A stretch of 64,000 nt of DNA from Affinirhizobium lemnae (GCF_022968395.1 NZ_JALJQZ010000011.1:83718-147717); one strand, 5' to 3'; numbered from the stretch's first letter, positions 17,426 to 28,784 are shown. Translations and numbers: made by a program. The notes: a model not told the origin generated them from the letters alone.

Positions 17426-18826
17426 ATGGCCAAGGCAAAAACCCAATTCGTCTGCCAGAACTGCGGCACGGTGCACACGCGCTGGGCCGGGAAGTGCGAT
17501 GGATGCGGCGAATGGAACACGATCATCGAGGATGATCCTCTGGGCGGCATCGGCGGGGGTCCGGGCAAGACACCCAAGAAGGGCCGTGCCGTTGCGCTGA
17601 CGACGCTTTCCGGGGAAACCGAAGAGGCGCCTCGCGTTCAAACGGGCATCAGCGAGCTGGACCGCGTGACAGGCGGCGGTTTCGTGAGGGGCTCTGCGGT
17701 GCTGGTCGGCGGCGATCCCGGCATCGGTAAATCCACCCTGCTCATGCAGGCGGCAGCGGCCCTTTCCAGACGCGGGCACAGAATCATCTATGTCTCCGGG
17801 GAAGAGGCCGTGGCGCAGGTCAGGCTTCGGGCACAGCGCCTTGGTGCGGCGTCCACCGATGTGCTTCTGGCTGCCGAAACCAATGTGGAAGATATCCTTG
17901 CCACGCTTGCCGAGGGCAAGCGGCCTGACCTCGTCATCATTGATTCCATCCAGACATTGTGGAGCGATATTGTCGATTCGGCACCCGGTACGGTGACGCA
18001 GGTGCGCACGGGTGTTCAGGCCATGATCCGATTTGCCAAGCAGACCGGTGCCGCCATGGTTCTGGTGGGCCATGTGACCAAGGAGGGTCAGATTGCCGGA
18101 CCGCGCGTTGTGGAGCACATGGTGGACGCCGTTCTCTATTTCGAAGGCGATCGCGGCCACCACTACCGGATCCTGCGGACGGTGAAGAACCGCTTCGGAC
18201 CGACCGATGAGATCGGCGTCTTCGAAATGTCCGATAAGGGCCTGCGGGAGGTAACAAACCCATCCGAACTTTTCCTTGGCGAACGCAATACCAAGGCCCC
18301 CGGAGCCGCCGTTTTCGCCGGAATGGAGGGAACGCGTCCGGTTCTGGTTGAGGTTCAGGCGCTCGTGGCACCAACGTCGCTTGGCACGGCACGCCGTGCA
18401 GTGGTCGGATGGGATGGCTCCCGGCTCGCCATGATCCTGGCCGTTCTGGAAGCGCATTGTGGCGTTCGGCTCGGACAGCACGATGTCTACCTTAATGTGG
18501 CGGGTGGATACAGGATCAGCGAACCGGCTGCGGATGTTGCCGTGGCCGCGGCCCTCGTCTCGTCGCTTACCAGCACGCCCTTGCCCGTCGATTCGGTCTT
18601 CTTCGGTGAGGTAAGCCTTTCGGGAGCGGTGCGTCCTGTTTCACAAACCGCGCAACGTCTGAAGGAAGCGGAAAAGCTTGGTTTTGCACGCGCGACACTG
18701 CCTTCATCCTCTGCCGAACTGCCGAAGGGTCGCAAGGGCCTGACCGAAATCGAAGGGCTACCCGATCTCGTGGTGCAGATTGCAGGCTCCGCGCGCAAGC
18801 TCGGCAAGCAGACAGATGAGGATTGA
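17426..18826 (+). CDS. radA: DNA repair protein RadA
   Basis: RadA processes recombination intermediates and helps branch migration. The 466-residue protein has an N-terminal zinc finger (C10, C13, C24, C27), a RecA-like ATPase with Walker A GDPGIGKS (96-103), the RadA-specific KNRFG motif near 253, and a C-terminal Lon-like S16 domain (VGWDGSRLAMILAVLEAH onward). All parts are intact. It lies between alr and cvpA on the same strand. Confidence 0.95.
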   Translation: MAKAKTQFVCQNCGTVHTRWAGKCDGCGEWNTIIEDDPLGGIGGGPGKTPKKGRAVALTTLSGETEEAPRVQTGISELDRVTGGGFVRGSAVLVGGDPGIGKSTLLMQAAAALSRRGHRIIYVSGEEAVAQVRLRAQRLGAASTDVLLAAETNVEDILATLAEGKRPDLVIIDSIQTLWSDIVDSAPGTVTQVRTGVQAMIRFAKQTGAAMVLVGHVTKEGQIAGPRVVEHMVDAVLYFEGDRGHHYRILRTVKNRFGPTDEIGVFEMSDKGLREVTNPSELFLGERNTKAPGAAVFAGMEGTRPVLVEVQALVAPTSLGTARRAVVGWDGSRLAMILAVLEAHCGVRLGQHDVYLNVAGGYRISEPAADVAVAAALVSSLTSTPLPVDSVFFGEVSLSGAVRPVSQTAQRLKEAEKLGFARATLPSSSAELPKGRKGLTEIEGLPDLVVQIAGSARKLGKQTDED

Positions 18827-18949
18827 TCTTCCCCCGGCGTCGCCACTGTTGTAAGAGGTGCGCAAAATTCTTGCCTTTCTGCGGAGTTCCGCTAAGGCCA
18901 CATCATGCATCCCCGCCGCGGGACCGGTCAGTCTTGGAGTAGATCATCT

Positions 18950-19531
18950 ATGCCCATCACGATTTTTGACGGCATTGTTCTTGGCGTCACGCTGTTTTCG
19001 GCGGTTCTCGCCATGGTTCGCGGCTTCTCCCGCGAAGTGCTGTCCATCGCAAGCTGGGCGGGTTCCATCGCGGCAGCCTATTATCTGCACCCGCTGCTCC
19101 TGCCCTATGCCAAGAATTATACAGCCGACGACCGTATCGCTCTTGCCGGATCCGCAGGCGTCATCTTTCTCGTTGCGCTGATCATCATCACTTTCATTAC
19201 GACACGCATTGCCGATTTCATCATCGACAGCCGCATCGGCGCGCTGGACCGCACGCTCGGCTTCCTGTTTGGGGCAGCGCGCGGCATTCTGCTGCTCGTC
19301 GTTGCCGTCGCCTTCTGGAACTGGCTGGTCGATGTCAGGTCGCAGCCTGCCTGGGTTACGCAGGCCAAGTCCAAGCCGTTCCTGGATACGCTCGTTGCGC
19401 GGCTTGAGACCGTTCTGCCGACGGATATCGAGCCTCAGATCCGCGCGCGCATCCTGGGACGTGGCGAGGCGAAGGGCAATGAGGCGGCTCCATCTGACGA
19501 AGCTCCGAACGCACCTGTTACAAATAATTGA
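18950..19531 (+). CDS. cvpA: CvpA family membrane protein
   Basis: The protein has 193 residues and starts MPITIFDGIVLGVTLFSAVL. Four membrane segments fill roughly residues 5-25, 28-50, 62-85 and 100-122. FSREVLSIASWAGS and GFLFGAARGILLLV are the CvpA signatures. A soluble tail follows. CvpA is linked to colicin V export and envelope homeostasis and typically sits directly ahead of purF, as here. I placed the start at 18950 rather than the open upstream ATG at 18905, because the first residues then form a membrane helix. Confidence 0.88.
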   Translation: MPITIFDGIVLGVTLFSAVLAMVRGFSREVLSIASWAGSIAAAYYLHPLLLPYAKNYTADDRIALAGSAGVIFLVALIIITFITTRIADFIIDSRIGALDRTLGFLFGAARGILLLVVAVAFWNWLVDVRSQPAWVTQAKSKPFLDTLVARLETVLPTDIEPQIRARILGRGEAKGNEAAPSDEAPNAPVTNN

Positions 19532-19662
19532 CGAACCTGGACTACCGAGGGAAGCCAAAAGCCTCCATTTGTGTTACAAACCCATGACAGAAGGCCGGAT
19601 AATGTTCCTTGCGAACCCTACCGGCCTCTTTCAATTTTTTCTGAGTTGGCAAGGACCTGCAG

Positions 19663-21153
19663 ATGAATCAGCCGGTTTCGCATGACGCATTCCATGATCT
19701 TGATGGTGACACCCTGCATGAAGAATGCGGCGTGTTTGGTATTCTCGGTCATCCCGATGCAGCAACACTGACAGCCCTCGGCCTGCATGCCCTTCAGCAT
19801 CGCGGTCAGGAAGCAGCGGGTATCGTGTGCTTCGATGGAACACAATTCCATACTGAAAAGCATATGGGTCTGGTGGGAGACCACTACACCAACCCCGCAA
19901 CGCTGGCGAAACTGCCGGGTGACATGGCGATTGGCCACACGCGCTATTCGACGACCGGCGAAGTTGCTTTGCGCAACGTGCAGCCGCTGTTTGCAGAACT
20001 CGAAGTCGGCGGCATTGCGGTCGCCCACAACGGCAATTTCACCAATGGCCTGACCCTGCGTCGCCAGTTGATCGCCGGTGGCGCCATCTGTCAGTCCACG
20101 TCCGATACGGAAGTGGTTCTGCACCTCATCGCCCGCTCCCGCTATACATCGACAACGGATCGCTTCATCGATGCCATCCGCCAGATGGAAGGCGGCTATT
20201 CGATGCTGGCGCTGACCCGCACGAAGCTGATTGCCGCACGCGACCCCACGGGCATCCGCCCGCTGGTCATGGGTGAACTCGATGGCAAGCCGATCTTCTG
20301 CTCGGAGACCTGTGCGCTCGATATCATCGGCGCGAAATACGTTCGTGATGTCGAGAACGGCGAGATCATCATTTGCGAAATCCAGCCGGATGGTTCGATC
20401 GAGATCGATTCGCGCAAGTCTCCGACAGCGCAGCCGGAACGCCTCTGCCTGTTCGAATACGTGTATTTTGCCCGTCCGGACTCGGTCGTCGGCGGTCGCA
20501 GCGTCTATGTCGCCCGCAAGAACATGGGCATCAATCTCGCCAAGGAAGCGCCGATCGAGGCTGATGTCGTGGTGCCCGTGCCGGATGGCGGCACACCTGC
20601 GGCACTTGGCTATGCGCAGGAAAGCGGCATTCCATTCGAATACGGCATCATTCGCAATCATTATGTCGGTCGTACATTCATCGAGCCGACGCAGCAGATC
20701 CGCGCCTTCGGTGTGAAGCTGAAACATTCGGCCAATCGGGCCATGATCGAAGGCAAGCGGGTCGTGTTGGTGGATGATTCCATCGTTCGCGGCACGACGT
20801 CGCTGAAGATCGTGCAGATGATCCGCGATGCAGGCGCCAAGGAAGTGCACTTGCGTGTGGCTAGCCCGATGATTTTCCATCCGGATTTCTACGGTATCGA
20901 TACGCCGGATGCGGAAAAGCTTCTGGCAAATCAATATGACGGCGTGGAAGCCATGTGCCGCTATATCGGCGCAGACAGCCTGCAGTTCTTGTCTATCAAC
21001 GGTCTCTATCGTGCCGTTGGCGGTGAAGACCGCAACCCGGCCCGTCCGCAATTTACCGACCACTACTTTACCGGCGACTATCCGACGCGCCTGCTTGACA
21101 AAGCAGCCGAGACGATGGGACGGAAGGTTTCGGTTCTCGCCAGCAACGGCTGA
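19663..21153 (+). CDS. purF: amidophosphoribosyltransferase
   Basis: PurF performs the first committed step of purine synthesis, making 5-phosphoribosylamine from PRPP and glutamine. The protein of 496 residues has a short propeptide ending at E21, so that C22 in HEECGVFGI becomes the N-terminal nucleophile of the glutaminase domain. GHTRYSTTG and AHNGNFTNG follow. The phosphoribosyltransferase domain carries VVLVDDSIVRGTTS (about 366-379), the PRPP loop. It follows cvpA by 131 bases and ends in a strong hairpin. Confidence 0.96.
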   Translation: MNQPVSHDAFHDLDGDTLHEECGVFGILGHPDAATLTALGLHALQHRGQEAAGIVCFDGTQFHTEKHMGLVGDHYTNPATLAKLPGDMAIGHTRYSTTGEVALRNVQPLFAELEVGGIAVAHNGNFTNGLTLRRQLIAGGAICQSTSDTEVVLHLIARSRYTSTTDRFIDAIRQMEGGYSMLALTRTKLIAARDPTGIRPLVMGELDGKPIFCSETCALDIIGAKYVRDVENGEIIICEIQPDGSIEIDSRKSPTAQPERLCLFEYVYFARPDSVVGGRSVYVARKNMGINLAKEAPIEADVVVPVPDGGTPAALGYAQESGIPFEYGIIRNHYVGRTFIEPTQQIRAFGVKLKHSANRAMIEGKRVVLVDDSIVRGTTSLKIVQMIRDAGAKEVHLRVASPMIFHPDFYGIDTPDAEKLLANQYDGVEAMCRYIGADSLQFLSINGLYRAVGGEDRNPARPQFTDHYFTGDYPTRLLDKAAETMGRKVSVLASNG

Positions 21154-21157
21154 GACA

Positions 21158-21187
21158 ATCCGGCAGAGCGGATCGCCTCTGCCGGAT
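21158..21187 (+). terminator. long hairpin after purF
   Basis: ATCCGGCAGAG and CTCTGCCGGAT form a perfect 11-bp stem with an 8-base loop, starting 4 bases after the purF stop. There is little T-tract, so it may terminate partially or protect the mRNA end. The next gene starts 19 bases later. Confidence 0.5.
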
Positions 21188-21206
21188 CATTCATAGTGGG
21201 ACGGAT

Positions 21207-21947
21207 ATGAGCATTGACTTGAAGGGCAGGATCGCGCTGGTCACCGGCGCGTCGCGTGGTATCGGCTATTTCACGGCACTGGCGCTCGCCAAAGCCGGTG
21301 CGCATGTGATTGCCTGTGCACGCACGGTGGGCGGCCTTGAAGAACTGGACGATGCCATTCAGGCAGCAGGCGGCACGGCGACCCTCGTTCCCTTCGACAT
21401 CACAGACATGCAGGCAATCGACCGGCTGGGAGCTTCGATTTTCGAGCGCTGGGGCAAGCTGGACATTCTCGTCGCCAATGCCGGTATTCTGGGCGTCATT
21501 TCCCCACTCGGCCATGTCGAAGCAAAGGTCTTCGAGAAGGTCATGCTGACGAACGTCACAGCGACATGGCGGCTCATTCGCTCGGTCGAACCGCTTCTTT
21601 TGAAGTCGGATGCGGGGCGTGCCCTGCTGCTTTCCTCTGGCGTTGCCAATGATGCCCGTCCCTTTTGGGGTGCCTATGCCACTAGCAAGGCGGCTGTCGA
21701 AATGCTGGGGCGCACCTGGGCGGCGGAAACCTCGCATACCAAGCTCTGCGTCAACAACGTCAATCCTGGAGCCACCCGCACAGCCATGCGCGCGCAGGCC
21801 ATGCCGGGTGAAGATCCGAAAACCGTTCCGCACCCTTCCGAGGTCGCGGAAAAGCTCCTGCCGCTCTGTGCCCCGGACATGACGGAAACCGGCCGTCTTT
21901 ATGTGGTCCGCGAGGGTAAATTCGTAGACTATAAATTGCCGGAATAA
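21207..21947 (+). CDS. short-chain dehydrogenase/reductase
   Basis: The 246-residue Rossmann protein has GASRGIGYF for NAD(P) binding (residues 13-21), NAG near 91, the catalytic serine in LLLSSGVAND and the YATSK motif (catalytic Tyr and Lys) near residues 156-160. Arg after the glycine-rich turn and CARTVGG hint at NADP preference. Substrate unknown. It lies directly behind purF and 29 bases ahead of the transporter gene, with which it may be cotranscribed. Confidence 0.88.
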   Translation: MSIDLKGRIALVTGASRGIGYFTALALAKAGAHVIACARTVGGLEELDDAIQAAGGTATLVPFDITDMQAIDRLGASIFERWGKLDILVANAGILGVISPLGHVEAKVFEKVMLTNVTATWRLIRSVEPLLLKSDAGRALLLSSGVANDARPFWGAYATSKAAVEMLGRTWAAETSHTKLCVNNVNPGATRTAMRAQAMPGEDPKTVPHPSEVAEKLLPLCAPDMTETGRLYVVREGKFVDYKLPE

Positions 21948-21976
21948 CTCCGGCAGCCGCGTTTCAGACAGTTCTC

Positions 21977-22864
21977 ATGCGCCCTCGCGACATCCTCGTT
22001 TACATTTTTCTTTCGGTCGCATGGGGTCTTTCCTTCCTGCTGCTGCTGCATGTCATTGCAGCCTTCGGCTGGGTCGGATCGGTAACATTCCGTTGTCTGC
22101 TGGCGGGGGCACTTCTGCTGGGTCTCGCGCGGATTATGGGACGCAAGCTGCGGTTCCCGGCGAGTTGGAGGCCACTCGCCGTTGTCGGTGCGACAACAGT
22201 CGCCGGACAGCTCATCGGTATTTCCTACGCCACGCCGCTGATCGGCACCGCCATGGCGGCGATCTTCGTTGCCACGATACCCCTGTTTTCCATGGTGATT
22301 GCAAGAGTGTGGGGGACAGAGCTCATCACGCCTTCGCGCGTTGCCGGGCTTGCCCTGGGAACCATTGGCATCATCATGCTCGTCGGTTTTCCAGCTGTGC
22401 CTGTCGACCGGAATTTCATTCTCGGCTGCGTTGCCATGGTCTTCAGCACCTTCTGCGCGGCCTTTGGCAGCAATTATGCCAGCCGTTACCTGAGCGACAC
22501 CGGCCCTTGGGAAGTGACGATCGGCGCCTTCCTGTTCGGCGGGGTCATGGCACTGCCACTCCTGTTTCTCGTTCCGGTTCCGGGTGTGCCACACGCCATC
22601 GATTATCTCTATCTGCTTGTTCAGGCCGGCGTGATGAGCGCCCTCACCTATGTGCTGTATTTCGGCCTCGTCAGCAGCATTGGCGCCACGCGCGCGATCA
22701 GCGTCGAGTTCGTGGTTACGGTGATTGCGGTGCTTGTGGGAGCCTTCGCCCTCAATGAACCCATCACCATCCTGCAATTCATCGGTGGTGCGGTTATCAT
22801 TGCAGGATGTGCACTGGTACTCGGTATTTTTCCCGCCAAGGACAAGATCCCGCTTCAGCCTTGA
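21977..22864 (+). CDS. DMT-superfamily (EamA) transporter
   Basis: The 295-residue protein has ten hydrophobic segments arranged as two EamA halves. It begins MRPRDILVYIFLSVAWGLSF and has the typical second-half pattern SVEFVVTVIAVLVGAFALNEPITILQFIGGAVIIAG. EamA proteins export or import amino acids, nucleosides or other small metabolites. No substrate can be assigned. Likely cotranscribed with the preceding SDR gene. Confidence 0.87.
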   Translation: MRPRDILVYIFLSVAWGLSFLLLLHVIAAFGWVGSVTFRCLLAGALLLGLARIMGRKLRFPASWRPLAVVGATTVAGQLIGISYATPLIGTAMAAIFVATIPLFSMVIARVWGTELITPSRVAGLALGTIGIIMLVGFPAVPVDRNFILGCVAMVFSTFCAAFGSNYASRYLSDTGPWEVTIGAFLFGGVMALPLLFLVPVPGVPHAIDYLYLLVQAGVMSALTYVLYFGLVSSIGATRAISVEFVVTVIAVLVGAFALNEPITILQFIGGAVIIAGCALVLGIFPAKDKIPLQP

Positions 22865-23131
22865 GCTTCTCTCGCGCGCCTGCGGCCCGCTAGAAAGAAT
22901 ATTCTGTCGGGATCGGATCCGGCGAACGTTTGCGCCTTGACGCCCCCTTGACCATCCCTGCCTGTCGCGCCATAAGCTTTGCCCCATGAACAAGGCCAAC
23001 TGCTGCATCATTTGCGGGATTATTATTCGCTAGCGTTTCGCTGGCCTGGCCGTTCTCGTCTCTCGAAATTCCAAGAAGACAAGGGAACCGGTTCCGGCCG
23101 GTGGGTGAATTTCATTCGGGAGAGACTGTCC

Positions 23132-24517
23132 ATGAGCCTCAAGCTCAAGCTTTACAACACGCTGACCCGCGAGAAGGCTGAATTTCAGCCAATCGACCCG
23201 AACAATGTGCGCATGTATGTCTGCGGCCCCACCGTTTATGATTTCGCGCATATCGGCAATGCGCGCCCCGTCATCGTGTTCGATGTGCTGTTTCGCCTGC
23301 TTCGTCATGTCTATGGCGAGGCGCAGGTGACCTATGCCCGCAACATCACCGACGTGGATGACAAGATCAACGCGCGCGCCCTGCGCGATCATCCGGGCCT
23401 CGATCTGAACGAGGCCATCCGCCTGGTGACGGAACGGACCGAAAAGCAGTTTCAGGCGGATGTGACCGCCCTCGGCTGCCTTGAACCAACCGTCCAGCCG
23501 CGCGCAACCGATAACATTGCCCAGATGATCGGCATCATCGAGAAGCTGATCGGGCGCGGCCACGCCTATGCGGCGGAGGGCGAGGTTCTCTTTGATACAC
23601 GCTCGATGAGCGATTACGGCCAGCTTTCCAAGCGTCCGCTGGATGAGCAGCAGGCGGGAGCGCGCATAGCGGTCGATGCTCACAAGAAAAACCCCGGCGA
23701 CTTCGTGCTATGGAAGGCGTCCAGCGAAAGTGAACCGGGCTGGCCAAGCCCCTGGGGTCGTGGCCGTCCCGGCTGGCATATCGAATGCTCGGCCATGAGT
23801 GCCCGCTATCTGGGGGAGACATTCGATATACACGGCGGCGGGCTAGACCTCATCTTCCCGCATCATGAAAATGAAATCGCCCAGTCCCGTTGTGCGCACG
23901 GCACGCATGTGATGGCCAATGTGTGGATGCACAATGGCTTCGTGCAGGTCGAAGGCCGCAAGATGTCGAAGTCGGAAGGCAATTTCGTCACGATCAACGA
24001 GTTGCTGGAAACCGAGAAATTTGGTGGCCGCACATGGCCAGGCGAAGTTCTGCGCCTCGCCATGCTGATGACGCATTACCGCGAGCCGATCGATTTCTCC
24101 GTCAAACGGCTGGAAGAGGCAGAACGTCTTCTGGCGAAATGGCCGGTGGTCGAGGTGGGAAATGCAAAATCTTGCGAAAGCGTACTGGATGCATTGGCGG
24201 ATGACCTGAATACGGTTGCAGCCGTTCAGGCCATCCATGCACTGGCGCAGGCCTCGCATTCGGATGAAGACGCGAAGGCACGCTTTGCGGCTTCCGCCAA
24301 TCTGCTCGGCATCCTGCCAAAGGCAACGGAAGTCGACGAAGCCATTGCCGCGGGCATCGATGCACTTGTCGAAATGCGGCTCGAACTTCTCAAGGCAAAG
24401 AATTTTGCCGAGGCCGACCGCATTCGCGATGAACTTGCCGCCAAGGGCATTCAGCTGAAAGATGGCAAGGACAAGGATACCGGCGAGCGTGTGACCACCT
24501 GGGACATGAAGCGCTGA
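23132..24517 (+). CDS. cysS: cysteinyl-tRNA synthetase
   Basis: CysS charges tRNA-Cys. At 461 residues it matches the E. coli enzyme. The zinc site begins with C31 in YVCGPTVYD, the HIGH motif reads HIGN (40-43), and the KMSKS motif appears in [20 protein letters not shown] and [18 protein letters not shown] supply further zinc and active-site residues. The open frame starts 153 bases earlier, but [15 protein letters not shown] is the normal start. It leads a run of four closely spaced plus-strand genes. Confidence 0.95.
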   Translation: MSLKLKLYNTLTREKAEFQPIDPNNVRMYVCGPTVYDFAHIGNARPVIVFDVLFRLLRHVYGEAQVTYARNITDVDDKINARALRDHPGLDLNEAIRLVTERTEKQFQADVTALGCLEPTVQPRATDNIAQMIGIIEKLIGRGHAYAAEGEVLFDTRSMSDYGQLSKRPLDEQQAGARIAVDAHKKNPGDFVLWKASSESEPGWPSPWGRGRPGWHIECSAMSARYLGETFDIHGGGLDLIFPHHENEIAQSRCAHGTHVMANVWMHNGFVQVEGRKMSKSEGNFVTINELLETEKFGGRTWPGEVLRLAMLMTHYREPIDFSVKRLEEAERLLAKWPVVEVGNAKSCESVLDALADDLNTVAAVQAIHALAQASHSDEDAKARFAASANLLGILPKATEVDEAIAAGIDALVEMRLELLKAKNFAEADRIRDELAAKGIQLKDGKDKDTGERVTTWDMKR

Positions 24518-24532
24518 GAGGAAGAAGGACGG

Positions 24533-24649
24533 ATGGCTGAGAACCCGAACACCAAAATGCCGAAATGGCTGCTTTACGGGCTCATTGCAAAAGGTGTTCT
24601 GGTTGCCGCGATCACGATCAGCGTGGTTGCCTATGTGAGTTTGAGGTAG
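24533..24649 (+). CDS. small single-span membrane protein (38 aa)
   Basis: The peptide begins MAENPNTKMPKW and has one clear membrane helix (about 13-35) ending SVVAYVSLR. The ATG is preceded by GGAAGAAGGA, an excellent ribosome site. It starts 15 bases after the cysS stop and ends 7 bases before the next gene, whose ribosome site AGGAGAGG overlaps its stop. The tight packing and RBS argue that it is translated. Function unknown. The positive-inside rule suggests the N-terminus faces the cytoplasm. Confidence 0.6.
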   Translation: MAENPNTKMPKWLLYGLIAKGVLVAAITISVVAYVSLR

Positions 24650-24656
24650 GAGAGGC

Positions 24657-26085
<1,429 letters not shown>

Positions 26086-26153
26086 AGAAAGCGATTTGCG
26101 GCCCGCTTTGGGCCCTCTGATTGAACGATTTGCGACCCGGGGAGGCGCAACTG

Positions 26154-27770
26154 ATGAGCATGGAACGCATCTATCTTTTCGACACGACACTGCGTGACGG
26201 GCAGCAGACGCCCGGCATTGATTTCTCGGTCGAGGACAAGATCGCGATTTCGAAGCTTCTCGACGAGTTCGGCATTGATTATGTGGAAGGGGGCTACCCG
26301 GGCGCCAATCCCACCGACACTGCATTTTTCGCACGCAAGCAAACGCATGCGGCCAAATTCACCGCTTTCGGCATGACGAAACGTGCGGGGGTCTCGGCAG
26401 CAAACGATCCTGGTCTGGCCGCCCTTTTGCAATCGAAAACCGATGCGATCTGTCTTGTCGCCAAGAGCTGGGACTATCATGTCGCGGTCGCGCTTGGCTG
26501 CACGAACGAAGAAAATCTCGAATCGATCCGGGACAGCGTAAAGGCGGTCGTCGCATCGGGGCGGGAATCGCTCATCGATTGCGAGCATTTCTTCGATGGC
26601 TACAAGGCAAACCCCGATTACGCGCTTGCCTGCGCCAAGTCCGCCTATGAGGCCGGTGCGCGCTGGGTTGTGCTCTGCGACACCAATGGTGGCACACAGC
26701 CGGACGAAGTGCGCAGAATCGTTGCCGCTGTCATCGCCTCCGGCATTCCCGGGACTTCGCTTGGCATTCATGCGCATGACGATACGGGGCAGGCCATTGC
26801 CAATTCGCTAGCTGCCGTTGAGGCAGGCGTGCGGCAGATCCAGGGAACGCTGAACGGCATCGGCGAGCGCTGCGGCAACGCAAACCTCATCACGCTGATC
26901 CCCACCCTCGCTTTGAAAAAGGTTTATTCGGATCGTTTCGAAACCGCAATCGATGCGGAACGCCTGACGGGCCTGACCCGGCTGTCCCACGCCTTCGATG
27001 AATTGCTGAACCGTTCACCTTATGCCCAGGCACCCTATGTGGGCGCCTCCGCCTTCGCAACGAAGGCGGGCATCCATGCCTCTGCATTGCTCAAGGATCC
27101 CCGCACCTATGAGCATGTGGTCCCGGAAAGCGTGGGCAATTTCCGCAAGGTCATGGTTTCCGACCAGGGTGGCAAATCCAACTTCCTCAACGCGCTGAAG
27201 CGCATCGGGCTGGACGTTGCAAAAGATGATCCGCGTCTGGATACTTTGATTTCCATCGTCAAGGAGCGTGAGGCGCAAGGCTATGCCTATGAAGGTGCCG
27301 ATGCGAGCTTCGAGCTTCTGGCGAGGCGCACTCTGGGCACAATTCCGCATTTCTTCGATATCGACGGTTTCCGCGTCATGGTGGAACGACGGTTTGACGC
27401 CAACGGCCAGTTGAAAACCGTCTCGGAGGCTGTCGTTCGCCTGGCCATCGATGGGCACCGCATCATGTCGGTGGCAGAGGGTGATGGTCCGGTGAACGCA
27501 CTGGATCTGGCTTTGCGAAAGGACCTCGGCAAATTCAATCGGGAGATCGAAGAACTCGAACTCGTGGATTACAAGGTGCGCATTCTCAATGGCGGCACCG
27601 AGGCAATCACCCGCGTGCTCATCGAGTCCATGGACGGGGACGGAACCCGCTGGTGGACGGTCGGCGTTTCGGAAAACATCATCGACGCCTCCTTCCAGGC
27701 GCTTATCGATTCCATCATCTACAAGCTGATGAAGAACCGGCATATGGCAGGGCGGCTGGCTGCCGAATAG
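26154..27770 (+). CDS. cimA: citramalate synthase
   Basis: This LeuA-like enzyme has 538 residues. Its HMGL/DRE-TIM barrel starts YLFDTTLRDGQQTPG, with the metal site IHAHDDTGQA and GIGERCGNANLITLIPTL. A C-terminal LeuA regulatory domain follows (about 400-525). It lacks the sequence style of 2-isopropylmalate synthase and matches the CimA group, which condenses pyruvate and acetyl-CoA to citramalate for isoleucine synthesis. A distinct homocitrate synthase role cannot be excluded. The ATG at 26154 has GGGGAGG 8 bases upstream; an in-frame TTG at 26121 is less likely. Confidence 0.88.
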   Translation: MSMERIYLFDTTLRDGQQTPGIDFSVEDKIAISKLLDEFGIDYVEGGYPGANPTDTAFFARKQTHAAKFTAFGMTKRAGVSAANDPGLAALLQSKTDAICLVAKSWDYHVAVALGCTNEENLESIRDSVKAVVASGRESLIDCEHFFDGYKANPDYALACAKSAYEAGARWVVLCDTNGGTQPDEVRRIVAAVIASGIPGTSLGIHAHDDTGQAIANSLAAVEAGVRQIQGTLNGIGERCGNANLITLIPTLALKKVYSDRFETAIDAERLTGLTRLSHAFDELLNRSPYAQAPYVGASAFATKAGIHASALLKDPRTYEHVVPESVGNFRKVMVSDQGGKSNFLNALKRIGLDVAKDDPRLDTLISIVKEREAQGYAYEGADASFELLARRTLGTIPHFFDIDGFRVMVERRFDANGQLKTVSEAVVRLAIDGHRIMSVAEGDGPVNALDLALRKDLGKFNREIEELELVDYKVRILNGGTEAITRVLIESMDGDGTRWWTVGVSENIIDASFQALIDSIIYKLMKNRHMAGRLAAE

Positions 27771-27816
27771 GGCGCAGAGCTTCAATAACTGGAATGTTCG
27801 CTTCATCGAAATGAAT

Positions 27817-27845
27817 TGGTTACGCCTGTGCTTCAGGCGTAACCA
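27817..27845. terminator. perfect 12-bp hairpin between cimA and rarD
   Basis: TGGTTACGCCTG and CAGGCGTAACCA pair perfectly around TGCTT. It lies 46 bases after cimA and 30 ahead of the next start. No T-tract follows on either strand, so it may be a terminator, an mRNA stabiliser or a repeat unit. Confidence 0.5.
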
Positions 27846-27875
27846 TCTACCTCGTAGCGATGAAAGGCATGCAGC

Positions 27876-28784
27876 ATGGCAAGCAGCGAAGCAACCCCTG
27901 CCCTGAGTGGCGATACGCCAAAGGGATTTGCCTATGCCTTTGCCGCCTATGGACTCTGGGGCTTCATGCCAATCTACCTCAAGATGCTGTCCCATCTGTC
28001 GCCTTTCGAAGTGTTGGCGCATCGGGTGGTGTGGTCGCTTCCGCTGGCCGCCCTCGTGCTTCTGATGACAAAGCGGTTCGGCCACCTGAAAGCCGCCCTT
28101 CAGTCCGGCAAGACCATGGTCATGGCCTTCGTGACCGCCTGCCTGATCACGGTGAACTGGTGCACCTATGTCTACGCGGTTGCTTCAGGCCATGCGATCG
28201 AAGCGGCGCTCGGCTATTTCATCAATCCGCTCTTCAGCATCATGCTGGGCTCCACGCTGTTGAAAGAAAAACTGGCGCCCGCACAAAAAGCCGCGATTGT
28301 CATTGCGCTGATCGCTGTGGCAATTCTGACCTGGGACGCCGGTCGACTTCCCTGGATTTCACTGACCTTGAGCATCAGTTGGGGATTTTACGCGCTGCTT
28401 CGAAAAACTTTGCCGGTTGGCCCCAATCAAGGCTTCTTCCTTGAGGTGGCCATCCTGACGGTCTTTGCCCTGCCTTACATTATTTGGCTCGAAATGAACG
28501 GAACCGGGCATTTCACACATGGCACGGTTTCAGATACCTGGCTTTTATCGGCGGCGGGGCTGGCGACCGCAATCCCGTTGATGATCTATGCCAATGCAGC
28601 CAAGCTGCTCAGGCTATCAACCATCGGCATCATGCAGTACATGACTCCCACCTTTGTGTTCCTGATTGCGGTCTTCGTCTTCAAGGAACCCATGAATCCA
28701 GTAAAGCTTCTTGCATTCGTGCTCATCTGGTCGTCCCTCGCGATCTACAGCGTCACGATGCTGAGAAATTTCCGCACTCGATGA
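27876..28784 (+). CDS. rarD: RarD-type EamA family transporter
   Basis: The 302-residue protein has ten membrane segments. The opening AYGLWGFMPIYLKMLSHLSPFE and VLAHRVVWSLPLA are diagnostic of RarD (TIGR00688). TVNWCTYVYAV, LGYFINPLFSIMLG and IGIMQYMTPTFVFLIAVFVFKEPM add to this. RarD was linked to chloramphenicol sensitivity, but its substrate is unsettled. The gene stands alone between a 12-bp hairpin upstream and a convergent LOG-family gene downstream. Confidence 0.9.
   Translation: MASSEATPALSGDTPKGFAYAFAAYGLWGFMPIYLKMLSHLSPFEVLAHRVVWSLPLAALVLLMTKRFGHLKAALQSGKTMVMAFVTACLITVNWCTYVYAVASGHAIEAALGYFINPLFSIMLGSTLLKEKLAPAQKAAIVIALIAVAILTWDAGRLPWISLTLSISWGFYALLRKTLPVGPNQGFFLEVAILTVFALPYIIWLEMNGTGHFTHGTVSDTWLLSAAGLATAIPLMIYANAAKLLRLSTIGIMQYMTPTFVFLIAVFVFKEPMNPVKLLAFVLIWSSLAIYSVTMLRNFRTR

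Noticed and set aside
19618..21063. A 481-codon open frame on the minus strand
   Set aside because: It mirrors purF, has a His/Arg-rich nonsense composition and no recognisable domain.
21929..23011. A 360-codon minus-strand frame
   Set aside because: It covers the DMT transporter gene in antisense. Its translation is polar and low-complexity, as expected from the complement of membrane-protein codons.
27015..28085. A 356-codon minus-strand frame across the cimA/rarD junction
   Set aside because: Antisense to two well-supported genes, with no motif and no ribosome site.
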